DNA of 64,000 nt, taken from Brachypterus glaber (taxonomy: Eukaryota; Arthropoda; Insecta; Coleoptera; Kateretidae). The notes beneath the pieces were generated by a model. The model saw only the letters and a program-made list of their open reading frames with translations. It was not told where the DNA came from and did not search any database. Where the stretch lies: NCBI GenBank assembly GCA_958510825.1, contig OY294048.1, forward strand, positions 31,089,026-31,153,025, in the 5' to 3' direction. Positions 44,521 to 54,790 of the stretch are shown here, piece after piece. The translations under genes were made by a program, and so were the position numbers. Numbering within the stretch: the first letter of the stretch is position 1; each line of letters opens with the position of its first letter.

Positions 44521-46420
44521 TCTCGAATAGAATAGAATAGAATAGAACTTTATTTACGGTAATTCCAATTTAAATATAAATACATATCACAAAATAAATA
44601 TAAATCACAAAATAAATATAAATATACATATAACTAAAATATATTATCACTTAATAGCTTTAATCAGGTCCCTTTTAAAAACATTAAAATTAACAAAAAA
44701 ATCTAAATCTAATAAATTGGCAATACTGCAAACCCTATCAATGGGAGAGTTACTAGCATAATTTGTTCTATGAACACTACAATAGAACGTTCTAGAATTT
44801 CTAGTGGAAGATGGAACTAAGAACTTCACCAATGATAGAGCCTCCGAAAAATCCATAACCCCATTTATTATTTTAGAAAGAAATAACAAATCAGCTCTAA
44901 TTCTCCTGTTATTTAGAGAGGTGATTTCAAAGTAAACGCGCCGGGAGTTGGAGGTAGATTCCGACAGCAAAATGCTAGATTTGAAAGACAGAAATCTTAA
45001 AAACCTATTTTGGACTTTTTCAATCATTTTAATCTGATAGTTATAGATTGGTGATCAAATTGTAGAATTAAATTCCAGATGCGATCTAACTAGTGAAAAA
45101 TATAATTGTTTAATACAACTTAGACACTTAAAGTCTTTAAGGTTTCTCTTAAGAAAACCTAACATTTTTAAAGCCTTATTTACTTGCCTTTCAATGTGTT
45201 GATTGAAGCACATTTTGTTGTCGTAGACCACCCCAAGTCCCTTATAGAATTCACACCTTCCAAATAAAGCTTTTCAATGCTATATGAGAAGATTGTGGGC
45301 GAATAATTTCTGTAAAACTGAATTGACTTACATTTGGGAACATTTAATTTCATACCATTCAGAGAACACCAATTGTTGAGGCCATCTAGCGCTCGTTGAA
45401 GTCTAACACAATCTTCAATTGAATTAATAATGGTAAAAAACTTTAAATCATCTGCGAATATTAAATAATCACAAAAGCCCAATGATTTACCAATATCATT
45501 AATAAAACAATCAAAGACAGTGGTAGAAAGATGCCCTCCCTGTAAAACACCAGAAGTAACATCAATGGGACTTGAAAGAGCACCATATAGCCTCACGACC
45601 AATTGGCGTCCCGAAATGAAATCAACAAACCAATCATACATTTTCCCACAAACTCCCCATGAGGCCATTTTATTAAAAAGCACATTATGAGGGACCGTAT
45701 CGAACGCCTTGAAAAAGTCTGTATAAATAGAATCAACTTGAAGCCCTTTTTCAAAGGCGTCTAGTACATAGGACACAAAAGATAATAAATTAGTGATGGT
45801 AGATTTTCCTTTACGAAACCCGTGTTGATTATCTGACAGACTAGACTGAAAATTAAAATTAAAATATTTGCTTACCAAAAGTTCAAACAATTTAGGAATT
45901 TGTGACATTTTAGAGATAGGTCTGTAGTTTTTTATATCACCCCTGTCACCATTCTTAAAAATCGGGGTCACGTACGACTTTTTCCAGGAAACTGTAAATT
46001 TTCCTTCTGCTAAAGATTTATTAAATAATAGAAATAACGGTTTTATTAATGTACACCTACATTCTTTTAAAAAGCATGCCGGTATACCATCTGGACCATA
46101 ACTGGTTGTAGCCTGCAGAGCAGATAAACTCTCAAAAATTTAATTTTCATCAATTGAACAATTTGCAAAATTTATGTTTGTTGAAAAATCAACCTCATTA
46201 GGAACAATATTCTCTTTCGAATAAACCTGCGAAAATTTTTCTGCAAAAAAATTTACAATTTGAGTTAAATCAATACTTTTATTACCATTATAGGTCATAG
46301 TAGATGGCACCCCGTCATTACCCTTCTTAGAATTAATGTACCGCCAAAAGTTTTTGGGTTCAGTACGGAACTCGGATTCTAAAGATTTTATATAGTTACA
46401 ATACGAGTTATAATTATACA
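44521..46420 (-). mobile_element. Jockey/CR1-like LINE copy A, 5'-truncated
   Basis: The minus-strand element has its 3' end at 44521-44546 with a (TATTC)n tail (AATAGAATAGAATAG on the plus strand). The 5' end lies within the endonuclease-RT linker near 46420, where it abuts the C terminus of copy B. Confidence 0.8.
44647..46420 (-). pseudogene. LINE A linker, reverse transcriptase and C terminus
   Basis: In one nearly continuous minus-strand frame: the linker with NFWRYINSKK, then SYGPDGIP, TPIFKNGDRGDIKNYRPIS, QHGFRKGKST, YTDFFKAFDTVPH, a GVLQGG box (normally GVPQGS), catalytic FADD and a C terminus with VQNRFLRFL and RTNYASNSPIDR. Defects are a TAA near 46140, a 1-base deletion near 45225 (in DLGVVYD) and a TGA for the usual Trp near 45053. 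With so few lesions it is the best preserved RT in the window, yet it lacks the endonuclease and is dead. The RT would have copied its own mRNA at a nicked target. Confidence 0.85.
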
Positions 46421-47440
46421 TCATGTTAAATATTGGACTGCTACAAATTACATTAGTTCTTGATACTTGATTGTAAAATTTTATTCGTGTTCTTGTGCTA
46501 TAAGGCAAGCAAAAGTTTAGATTTGAAATAATAAATTGAGAATCTATTCTTCCATGTAATGAAAGTACAAGAACTTTATACTTGCCAATATTCTACGTAG
46601 CTCCAATGACTGAAAATCAAACTGACTTAGCAGCACGTTATAACTGTACTCCCTTGAAGGATAGACACCAGATAACTTTAAATATAGGTATTTTAGGAAC
46701 TTTCTTTGTACTCTTTCTACTTGCTCTTTATGAGTTTGATAATAGGGATACCAAATAGTATTACAATACTCCAACCGTGAGCGTACAAAGGAATTATATA
46801 AAGTTGTGATAGCTACTTCGTTATTAAAGTTTCTACAGTTACAAACAATAAAGCCATAGGTTTTCATTACCGTTGATGTATCATCAGTGTTAAATATCTC
46901 CATCATGAGCTTTAAATCATCAGCAAAAATTAGATATAGGCACTCTATGAATTCTCCAAGATCATTTATAAATAAAAGAAAGAGCAAAGGTCCAAGGTTA
47001 GAACCTTGCGGTACACCAGACTTAGCTAAAAATAAGTGAGACTTATAACTATTGTAAAACACATAGAGATACCGGTTAATTAAATAGGATATAAAAACCC
47101 TCACAAGCCCCTCACTAAAACCAAACCTTTTAAGCTTACTAATAATAACTGGATGGTCAATACGATCAAATGCTTTCATAAAGTCTGTATATATCACATC
47201 TACTTGACCTCTGTTATCCAAACAGTTAGAAATAATATGCGAGAATTGTGTTGTTGGTAACAGTTGAACTTTTTTTCATAAACCCATGTTGGTTTACTGA
47301 TATTAGGTTTTTTACAGCCAAGTAGACATGATTACACAGAACCATTTCAAGGATTTTTGAGAAATTGCGAAGAATAGTTATAGGACGGTAATTAGATATT
47401 ATGGAAGGATTTCCTTTCTTTAATATTGTACAGACTTTTC
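46420..47440 (-). pseudogene. LINE B reverse transcriptase with internal deletion
   Basis: Minus-strand RT: KKGNPSIISNYRPITIL, then QHGF, then YTDFMKAFDRIDHP, GVPQGSNLGPLLF and FADDLK. After FADD about 100 residues of palm/thumb are missing, and the frame resumes at a region with NCRNFNNEVAITTLYNSF and VQRKFLKYL. The C terminus (LHGRIDSQF, SRTNVICSSPIF) continues through a frameshift near 46570 and runs in frame into copy A. Another frameshift lies near 47268. The gene is non-functional. Confidence 0.8.
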
Positions 47441-47488
47441 CAATATTAAAGAAAGGAAATCCTTCCATAATATCTATTTACCGTCCTA
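47381..47488. repeat. 48-bp snap-back inverted repeat at LINE B 5' end
   Basis: 47381-47428 and 47441-47488 are reverse complements with a single mismatch and a 12-base loop. Both arms encode the RT segment KKGNPSIIS on opposite strands, so the right arm is an inverted duplicate of LINE sequence. Confidence 0.85.
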
Positions 47489-47684
47489 TTAATAAAATTA
47501 ATAGTTAATTGTAGTTTTTTTTTTTTAGAAATTAATTATGAAATCTATCCTAATAATTACGTGTCGGTCTCCGGTGTCAGTGATTCCGTATCTCTAAAAC
47601 TATGACCGGGGAATCTGAAATATTGTATGCTGGTAGTCCTTACCTTAAACAGGTGCATGATTACATTTTAGACCGCCTTATTTA
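47489..47684. other. Short spacer, no gene
   Basis: No match to neighbours. Confidence 0.4.
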
Positions 47685-47881
47685 TTAACCCTTTCGGCCC
47701 TCCCGCTCACATATGTGTACGTCATATTAATTATTTTTTATTTATAACCATGAATTCTATTTTTAAGATCTGACTTATAAAACAGGTTTGTAAATAATTA
47801 TTAAACATCACCACTAGTGCCATCTATGAATTTATATATAAACGTCAGTTTCTGCGCAAATGAAAGTATAAGTTGTCAACA

Positions 47882-47905
47882 ATGGAGAACGTTTTACGCG
47901 TAAGT
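47882..47905 (+). other. Possible first exon start of the piggyBac transposase
   Basis: ATGGAGAACGTTTTACGC is followed by GTAAGT, a good donor, ~190 bp inside the left end. It could be a short 5' coding exon of the transposase gene; the intron then took the retroposon insertion. Speculative. Confidence 0.3.
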
Positions 47906-47925
47906 AAATTGTTTTAATTTTTTAG

Positions 47926-48353
47926 CGATTTTTTTAGGGATTCAAGTACTGGGCGATGAACCGTCAGCATCGTGCTAAACCATCTTTTATGATGTGCCTC
48001 GTGTATTTTTGTTTTGTCATCTTTTATGATGTGCCTCGAGTATTTTTATGTTAATGTTTTATGTACAAGTAAAAGTGAACCATATATATGGTTATTAATC
48101 GTGCGAACTGTTGAATTTTAAGTGAATAATAATGGACGTTTGAAGATAATTTTTTTGTGTGTTTTTAATGATAACTTTTTATATTAGCGTGGAAATTACT
48201 ACAGTAGTAATTTATCAGTGATAGTGCGCAAGTCAGGATACATATCCGATTAGTACTTGCGCACTGGAAACCTCATGATTATATAGAGAAACCCTGGTTA
48301 ATTATTCGGAAGAAAAAGTCCAAATAAATAGAGAGAGAGAGAAAGAGAGAGAG
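47926..48353 (+). mobile_element. Retroposon with (GA)n tail, copy 2
   Basis: It contains the unit seen at 26608 (TACTGGGCGAT … AAACCCTGGTT) plus ~80 bp missing from that copy, and ends in GAGAGAGAGAAAGAGAGAG. A 14-15-bp duplication TTTTAATTTTTTAG brackets it. It lies inside the piggyBac element, so it is younger than that insertion. Confidence 0.75.
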
Positions 48354-48932
48354 TTTTAATTTTTTTAGTTGTTTTTTTTGTCTAAATTAATTTTCTAAAA
48401 TTATTCCAATGGATAAGAAGGACGACAAATTAGTTGCAAATAAACAGATTTCAATTTCTTCTTCTAATTTGTCTAAAATCCACTGTTTTGGGTGTGTACA
48501 CTTATGTGACCATCAGGTCATGACGGTATTTTACGTGCGTACACAAATGTGACCACTGTGTCACAAGTTTACTTTTTTAAGACGAGTTGAAATCTAAATA
48601 TTTTTTTTTATATTTAGGGACTACTTTTTTATATTTAGGGACTACTTTTTATAAGATCAAAAAAGTGGACTCTGCGACTTATTTTTCACTTAATATCTCT
48701 GGCAATAACTAAAAGCTGGCTGGAATATCGCTAGGAGGCAAAAAAACGACAAGAACCTCAAAAGGACCTTCTGGATCTTCTTAGTTTTACAATCAGCATT
48801 GCCCAATCCTTATTAGAATATCGACGTGATCCACTGAAAAATAAAAAAGAGGACGGCCTAGTTCTGAAAATATTCCTCCATTAGCTTACATAAAGCGATT
48901 AAATTCTGAAATTCGGCCACAAAATGATATTC

Positions 48933-50176
48933 CCCAGGCAACCACAAGATGACGGATCACGTCTTTATCACGTGAGAAAGACGTCGAAAAGGGGGTCAAG
49001 TCGCAAGCTGCCCAAAATATGACCTAAATGAAACGTCATACGGTGCCCAAAAAAAAACGTCGCTTCAGTAACGTTTTTATCACGTCAAAAAATAGTCAGA
49101 CAAGTGACGTCAACAAATAAATAATTAGAAGTACCTGTATTTGAGTATTTGACAAAAAGACGTCATGTCATGTCAATTTTTAAATATATTTTTTTTAATG
49201 AAATTGTGATGTAAGAAGCAAAATTGTTATTAGAATTATGGCTGTAAAGAGATATGAAGGAGAGGAGAAACTATGGAAATGGAGTGGAGCGCGAAGAAAG
49301 TAATTTATAAATTTTATGTAAAAATCAATCAAAATTGGAACTGCAGTTTTTTTTTCAAAATTAATGGAGAGCCCCTAGCACAAGCCAAGAGCTTATTTGG
49401 GGCTCTCCATGCCTATGTAACACTATAAGAAATAAACAAAGTATGTAGGTATTTCTAATTATTTATTTATTGACATATGTAAGAACATATATTCATATAA
49501 TAGAAAAAATAATGCTTTTTTTCCTATTTACTTTTTACTGTCGCAACTAGAATTTTGTTACGTATCCATTTCTCACATTATATATATATATTTTTTAATT
49601 ATCTTTAAGCATTTATTACAATTAAAAGTCAATAAATAAAAAAAACTCATGTAATTTTGACTTTATCGATAAGATATATTCATATGAAATAGGTTTGGAC
49701 TAGTTATACTTGAAATTTTCAATTATGGCGCGTTATTCCGACAAGCCTATTTGCTGAACCTATTCTTCTCCAGCCAAACTTTATTTTTAAAATAAAAGGA
49801 TAAAATCTTTTATAGATAAAAACAAGTAAGTAACTAGAAATTTTATTTAAAAATAACATTAGACGGTTTCGGTATGGGGTTATTTTATTAGTGGGTACAT
49901 AATTAAAAATGTTTATTTGCACGTTTATCACGTTTCATCCACGTCGAAGAGATCACGTTTCATCCACGTCGAAAAGAACACGTTTCACTCACGTCGAAAA
50001 GATCACGTTTCATCCACGTCGAAAAGATCACGTTTCATGCACGTCGAAAGATCACGTCATTGTGGTGGGACTTATTCACGTGATTTTAACGTCAATAAAA
50101 CGTCATTTGGAAACGTGATTCCAGGCATCGGGTGACGTTTTTTTCACGTTTCTGTAACGTGATTTGGTTGCCTGGG
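48933..50176. mobile_element. TIR element with TC target duplication (family X, copy 2)
   Basis: CCCAGGCAACCA at the left and TTGGTTGCCTGGG at the right are flanked by TC (48931-48932, 50177-50178). Deleting the element plus one TC restores an in-frame piggyBac sequence, proving the exact boundaries. Subterminal zones are full of ACGT motifs (CACGTGA, GACGTC, AACGTTT), including five or six 25-bp tandem units with ATCACGTTTCATCCACGTCG at 49915-50050. It hosts a retroposon hairpin tail at 49356. No transposase was found. Confidence 0.8.
49356..49440 (+). mobile_element. Retroposon 3' hairpin, copy 3
   Basis: GGAGAGCCCC then TAGCACAAGCC and the pairing TTGGGGCTCTCC form the terminal stem, followed by a short AAATAAAC tail. 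It is the best preserved stem of the three copies. Confidence 0.7.
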
Positions 50177-50811
50177 TCGTTTCGATGGAATAGCACATTG
50201 GCCTCTGATGATGGACAAACCTCAAAGATGCAAGAAAGAGCTTTGCACTCCAAGAAGCAGAGTTTTCTGCGAAAAGTGCAAAGTACACCTTTGTATGACA
50301 TCTGCCAATAATTGTTTTAAACAATTTCATAGAAATACTTAAGTAGTTACCTACTTTATAGTTAATATAGTTACCATAGTTACCTTATGTTTTTTAAAGT
50401 TATGTCAATATATTTTAAGTCTTAAGGCCTCTTGGTCACAAATGTGCACATCATTATTTTTTTCGAAAAAAATAAATAAGTTCAAAAATAACCTTAAATA
50501 ATTATTAACGGTTACACATTAAACTAAAAAAAATGCATAAATTTTTTTTTTACTTTTATCTAAAATTCAGGGCTGAAAGGGTTAAAGCCAAATATATTGG
50601 TATATAAAATAAAAACATATTTAAAATAAAAACATATTCGTAATCATATACGAAAGTAGGAAATGTACGATTTAAAACAGTTAATATTCTACAAGATTAT
50701 ATAAAAAAAAGTTTGTTTGGCTGTGGAATCTGGAGGAATCTTGAATTTAAAGGGTGGCAATAAATAAATGTTAATATTATGGGTGGTATACGCGTATAAG
50801 GCTTAACCCTC

Positions 50812-51420
50812 TCTCTGTTTTACCCACTTAGAATACACTTAGAAAGCTAAAATTTGCTACACATGCTTAACTCGGTTGACAATACAATTTTATATAAAAT
50901 TTACCCCCCACTTCTAAAACTAAAAAAATCCCTTTTTACCCACATGAGATAATTTACAACTAAAATTAGGTTACAAACTCATTTAGTGATTTTACAATAA
51001 ATTTTACATTCTCCCTCGTCTCCCCATCACACGCCATACGCGAATAAGTCTACAATACAATTTTATATAAATTTATCCATTTTTTACCCAAGTCAGAAAA
51101 TTTAAAACTAAAATTAGGTTACATACTCAACCATTGATAATAAAATTTTACAATAAATTTTACATCTCCCTTGTCTCCCCATCACCCACCATTCGCGCAA
51201 GTCTAAGTTAACCCCATCTCTGTTTCACCCACTTAGAATGAACGTAGAGAGCTGAAATTCGGTACGCATGCTTACCTCTGATTGCAATACAAATACAACA
51301 TTGTATAAAATCACCCCTAAAATAAAAAAAAAATCTTAAAATTTTAAACTAAAATAAGGTTACATACATTCAGTGATAAAAAAAGAATTTAACACCCCCT
51401 TTATCATCCTATCGCAAAAA
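50812..51420. repeat. About three imperfect ~200-bp tandem units
   Basis: TTTACCCACTTAGAAT, CAATACAATTTTATATAAA, AACTAAAATTAGGTTACA and TCTCCCCATCAC recur two or three times in the same order. Units are diverged and truncated. Confidence 0.65.
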
Positions 51421-51427
51421 TTGAGTA

Positions 51428-51642
51428 CAGTAGGTTGGGCTAAATGTGACACCCAGGGTAATTGTGACATGTCCTGTTATAATTCTTCTAAACAAGTTTA
51501 AATCTAATCGAAATTGTACGCGCAATATGTAATACTGTTAAAAACCTAATGCCAGAGTTGGATTGGATCTAAACTAGTTTAGAAGAATTATAACAGGACA
51601 TGTCACAATTACCCTGGGTATCACATTTAGCCCAATCTACTG
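51428..51642. mobile_element. TA-flanked palindromic MITE
   Basis: CAGTAGGTTGGGCTAAATGT and its inverse begin ~70-bp arms (through AATTCTTCTAAAC) around a ~75-bp centre. TA lies at both edges (51426-51427, 51643-51644). It is 215 bp and mariner-like by ends and target. Confidence 0.85.
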
Positions 51643-51644
51643 TA

Positions 51645-52291
51645 TTTACGACTTTGTTATTAAAAAGTAAATTATATAAACATTTAAGTAAGTCTTACAA
51701 AACATAACTAAAAAGCTTGAAAATAAAATTAAATAAAAACAAGTTTTTAAAGTTAAAACCCTTATTAATTAAGTACATATTACGCACCTATAACTAAAAA
51801 GTAGAAAACAAGATATTTATACAAATTTACAAATACGAGATTTTTAAAAGAAGGATTTTGGAAATGTTGCCGAAAATCAAAAAATTAAAATTCCAAAACA
51901 CTATAAAGTTATTAATTTTTAAAACATTAGCTTTAAAAGTCTTAAAATGTCTTAAAACGTCAAGAAATAAAACAAAAATCGAAAAAAAAAAATGACAGAC
52001 CGACAGACATTTTTACAACACGAAAGACGGAAAATTGAAAAAAAAAAAAGAAAAAAAATGTTGTTATACTTTTATATTTAATAAAAAAGTTAAAATCAAC
52101 ATGCCCAAAACATTTTATGAAAACAATTTAGTTTCTGAATTTTCGAACTTTGAAATTATTAAAAATAAATATGTATGATATGAATTTGTAAAATAAAGTT
52201 AGCAAAATTTTAAACATGCAGCTGTTTTAAAACTTACGAAACAACTAAACTTTACAAGGCTTCGAGAAAATTGCAAAGGAGTATTAACAGC
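51645..52291. other. Repeat-like AT-rich sequence, no gene
   Basis: GACAGACCGACAGACATTTT at 51997-52016 is the inverse of the CTGTC tract of family E1, suggesting an eroded minus-strand copy. Confidence 0.4.
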
Positions 52292-52810
52292 TCCTATAGT
52301 ACACTCTAAATTTGTCCGTCAATCTTACAGTAGTTTTAACTGTAATAATTAAAGCAAATTTACAATGTCAGAATGTGAATTTACAATATTTATTAAATTA
52401 ACCTCAATATTACTGGGTTTAGTAAAATCTCAGCTCTTTTCCTGTCGGTACAATAATTTTGCATTAAAATTCATGCAAATGCAAATTTACAATGTCAGAA
52501 TGTGAATTTACAATATTTATTAAATTAACCTCAATATTACTGGGTTTAGTAAAATCTCAGCTCTTTTCCTGTCGGTACAATAATTAAAATGCATGCATGT
52601 GGTCCAAAAACCTAGCACTTTTACAGACAGTCCCGAAAATTACCATAATAATAGCAGTAAAATTACCAAAATAAAAATTCACATTTTTACAGATAACTGT
52701 GAATTTACAGTAATGATTTAAATTTACCACTTTCTTTGCTGAAAACATATGACCTACTTTATTTTTTGTAAAATTACCATATTTGCATTTACAGTGTACA
52801 CTATCCTCCT
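52292..52810. mobile_element. TIR-like element rich in AATTTACA motifs
   Basis: CTCCTATAGTACACTCTAAAT at the left faces the inverse of TTTACAGTGTACACTATCC at the right. AATTTACA / TGTAAATT motifs recur throughout. It contains a tandem duplication of 127 bp. Confidence 0.55.
52354..52585. repeat. 127-bp tandem duplication, second copy partial
   Basis: GCAAATTTACAATGTCAGAA starts identical runs at 52354 and 52481; the second ends after CGGTACAATAATT. About 105 bases appear identical, so the event is recent. Confidence 0.85.
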
Positions 52811-52975
52811 TAGCAGAAACGCAGTAAAAGGATATAGAAGTATAGTCAATTTTTACCGAAGGTATATAGGCATTTCTCAGTTTAGGGAAAGCAAAAGTGT
52901 CCGAAGACTAAATTATGTAAAGGGCCGCAATATTTCATCTTTGTTTACATTATATTGAAAATTTGGTAATAAATG

Positions 52976-53245
52976 TTTGTTTGTTTTGTTTGTTTTTAAC
53001 CTCGTACTATTCTACTTAATTAAGCATCCCCTAAGTCCAGGACTTGTGTGGGCTAGTAGTAGAGGGAACCACCGGCTTTAATTGACTTTCGAACCAATAT
53101 ATCTAGGGAGTACGCCTTCGCCAAATTTCAATTATTAATTAACTGAAAAAGGCAATCGGCGTCAGTGAGGTTTGAACTCACGATCATTGACTCAGTGTCA
53201 ATGCTATATCGATGCCTTAGACCGCTGAGCAAATTCTCCCGCTGA
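52976..53245 (-). mobile_element. tRNA-derived SINE, copy 2
   Basis: Minus-strand copy with the same body as the SINE at 39529 (GAACCACCGGCTTT, GCATCCCCTAAGTCC on the plus strand) and the same AAACAAAC tail (52976-52996). Its head differs: B box GTTCAAACC, A-box-like TGCTCAGCGG, and ~88 bases with an extended arm between D and T parts, like a tRNA with a long variable loop. Confidence 0.85.
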
Positions 53246-53516
53246 TAAGATGATAAGAAGGTTTTTTTGTATTTCTTTCTTGATGCCCAAGTTGTCTTAA
53301 ATTCATGTCTTTTACAAGTTCTCGTTGTCCCTTTTCTTTTTTTGGTGGTACTTTTTCTTTTTCTTTCATTTGTTACCACCTTTTCTAGTCAGTTTAAATG
53401 CGCTGATACCTTAACCGCTCACTATTTCTTCTTCTTTTTTGTAAGATTTCTACTTTTTTGCATTGTATTTAATTTCTAGATAACGTGGTTGTTATATAAA
53501 TAAGCAAGTATTTTTT
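53246..53516. other. T-rich spacer, no gene
   Basis: Pyrimidine-rich, opposite-strand open frames are low-complexity. Confidence 0.4.
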
Positions 53517-53726
53517 CAGTCCCCTGGCAGAAATGAGACTACAGGTGACCGAGAAATCTTGCAAAATATGAAAATATTACATAATATGTATATTAGTATA
53601 TTATACTACTAACTTGTCACAAAATTACCTAACACAAAAATAATCAGCCCGATTAAGTAAATAAATTTTAAATAAAAACAAATTTAATATAAAAATTAAA
53701 ATATTTATTTCCTTGCCAGGGGACTG
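53517..53726. mobile_element. Short TIR element, CAGTCCCCTGGCA ends
   Basis: CAGTCCCCTGGCA and TGCCAGGGGACTG bound 210 bp. A third end-like GTCCCCTGGC lies at 54063. Confidence 0.6.
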
Positions 53727-54790
53727 TAATGCTACCAAGCCGAATCATGTTTTTTCGTAGAGAAACGCTAAATTACTAGTATTTCACTACTAAAGAAATG
53801 GAACAGAAGTGACACATACCCCAATTCCATAAACTTTACACTAAGTGCGTTCTCTCCAAACCTAATTATGTGGGTACATATCCTTCTATAGTTTGGACTT
53901 TACAATTCAAACTTAGTAATAAAAAATGCATGCAAAAATGAGGGACAACATTAAACTCGAAATTTCTAGTATTTACAAATAAAGAAAAATAAATTTCTAT
54001 GTAAATCACAAACTTATTATAATAAATACTTCGTTATGCTCTTTTATATACGACAAAACTTAGTCCCCTGGCTTCTCCTCAATACCAAATCATAGTCAGA
54101 GATAGAATTTTCATACAAAAGTAATTAAAATTATAATTATCTATTTTAAGGTATTTTTAAAAAAAAAGTAAAGAAATTGACCGGTTTTTAAGCCGTTGTT
54201 GCTTCCGTGTTTTAACCAAAAAACGGTCTGAGGTAATTTCCGCAACCGGTTAACCGAAAACCGGTTACTGCCTATGATTTTCCATCTCTATTTTTTTTTG
54301 TTTGGAGGATTTAGTGTTTAGAGGATTTAGTGAACACCGTGTGCAATAAAATTTGCAACTAATCCGTATCTTAGGTCTAGATCATTGTTAAAAACGTGAT
54401 CCAATAAACATTTCATAAGTTTATAATTTTTTAAGTGTTAGGTAACATTTTTACTGACACCCGCCGCTCTCTGTAATGCGGCGTAACGTTTTCAACATTT
54501 TTGAAATGAAAGAAAGAAAATTAAATATTTTTATAAATTATGCAAGTCAAAAGACGTAACATAATTTTTTTTTCGTTGCAAAAAAATATGTTAAATATGC
54601 TTAGGGTTAACATTTATCAGTAGAAAACAAACTTAAAAAGAAACAGCTGATTGACAGAAACCCAATATATTTTATTTTGTGACATAGGTAATAAGTTATC
54701 TTTATTTTTTAGCAAGACAAAATTACAGTTTGTGCTTAACTGTATTTGAGTGTTAACTTTATTAAAATAAATTTTGAGAGGTGAAATTTG
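53727..54790. other. No gene seen
   Basis: AT-rich. AACCGGTT-type strings near 54240-54270 form a small inverted cluster. Confidence 0.4.

Larger units (their letters stand above)
48685..50334 (+). pseudogene. piggyBac transposase C terminus, split by insertion
   Basis: Plus-strand coding remnant: SWLEYR, then DLLDLLSFTISIAQSLLEYR, then KRGRPSSENIPP to RPQNDI at 48930. After the 48933-50176 insertion it continues in frame with RFDGIAHWP and the cysteine-rich end RCKKELC…FCEKCKVHLC…NNCFKQFH, stopping with TAA at about 50340. The KRGRPS block and the C-terminal zinc-binding cysteines are characteristic of piggyBac transposases, where the domain binds transposon ends. A TAG in the first block and a frameshift just before KRGRPS add to the damage, and the catalytic DDD core is deleted. 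Confidence 0.85.
47689..50581 (+). mobile_element. piggyBac-like transposon, internally deleted and twice invaded
   Basis: CCCTTTCGGCCCT at the left and the inverse CCCTTTCAGCCCT at the right lie directly against TTAA on both sides (47685-47688, 50582-50585), the piggyBac hallmark. Inside are the 3' part of a transposase gene on the plus strand, a (GA)n retroposon at 47926-48353 and a TIR element at 48933-50176. Without these insertions ~1.2 kb remains, about half a normal element. Repeated GTGTACACTTATGTGACC-like motifs (47710, 48494, 48541, 50432) could be transposase sites. Confidence 0.85.

Noticed and set aside
49909..50135. Two plus-strand frames with repeated FHPRRKDHVS and SSTSKRSRF units
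   Set aside because: They are phase shadows of the 25-bp CACGT array in a transposon end, not a repeat protein.
50205..50235. CTGATGATGG in the piggyBac coding end as a hammerhead core
   Set aside because: The following AAACC is not in a GAAA context and the sequence is explained as coding.
53150..53245. Possible functional Ser/Leu-type tRNA on the minus strand
   Set aside because: It is the head of the second SINE copy; the body continues directly from it and acceptor pairing is weak.
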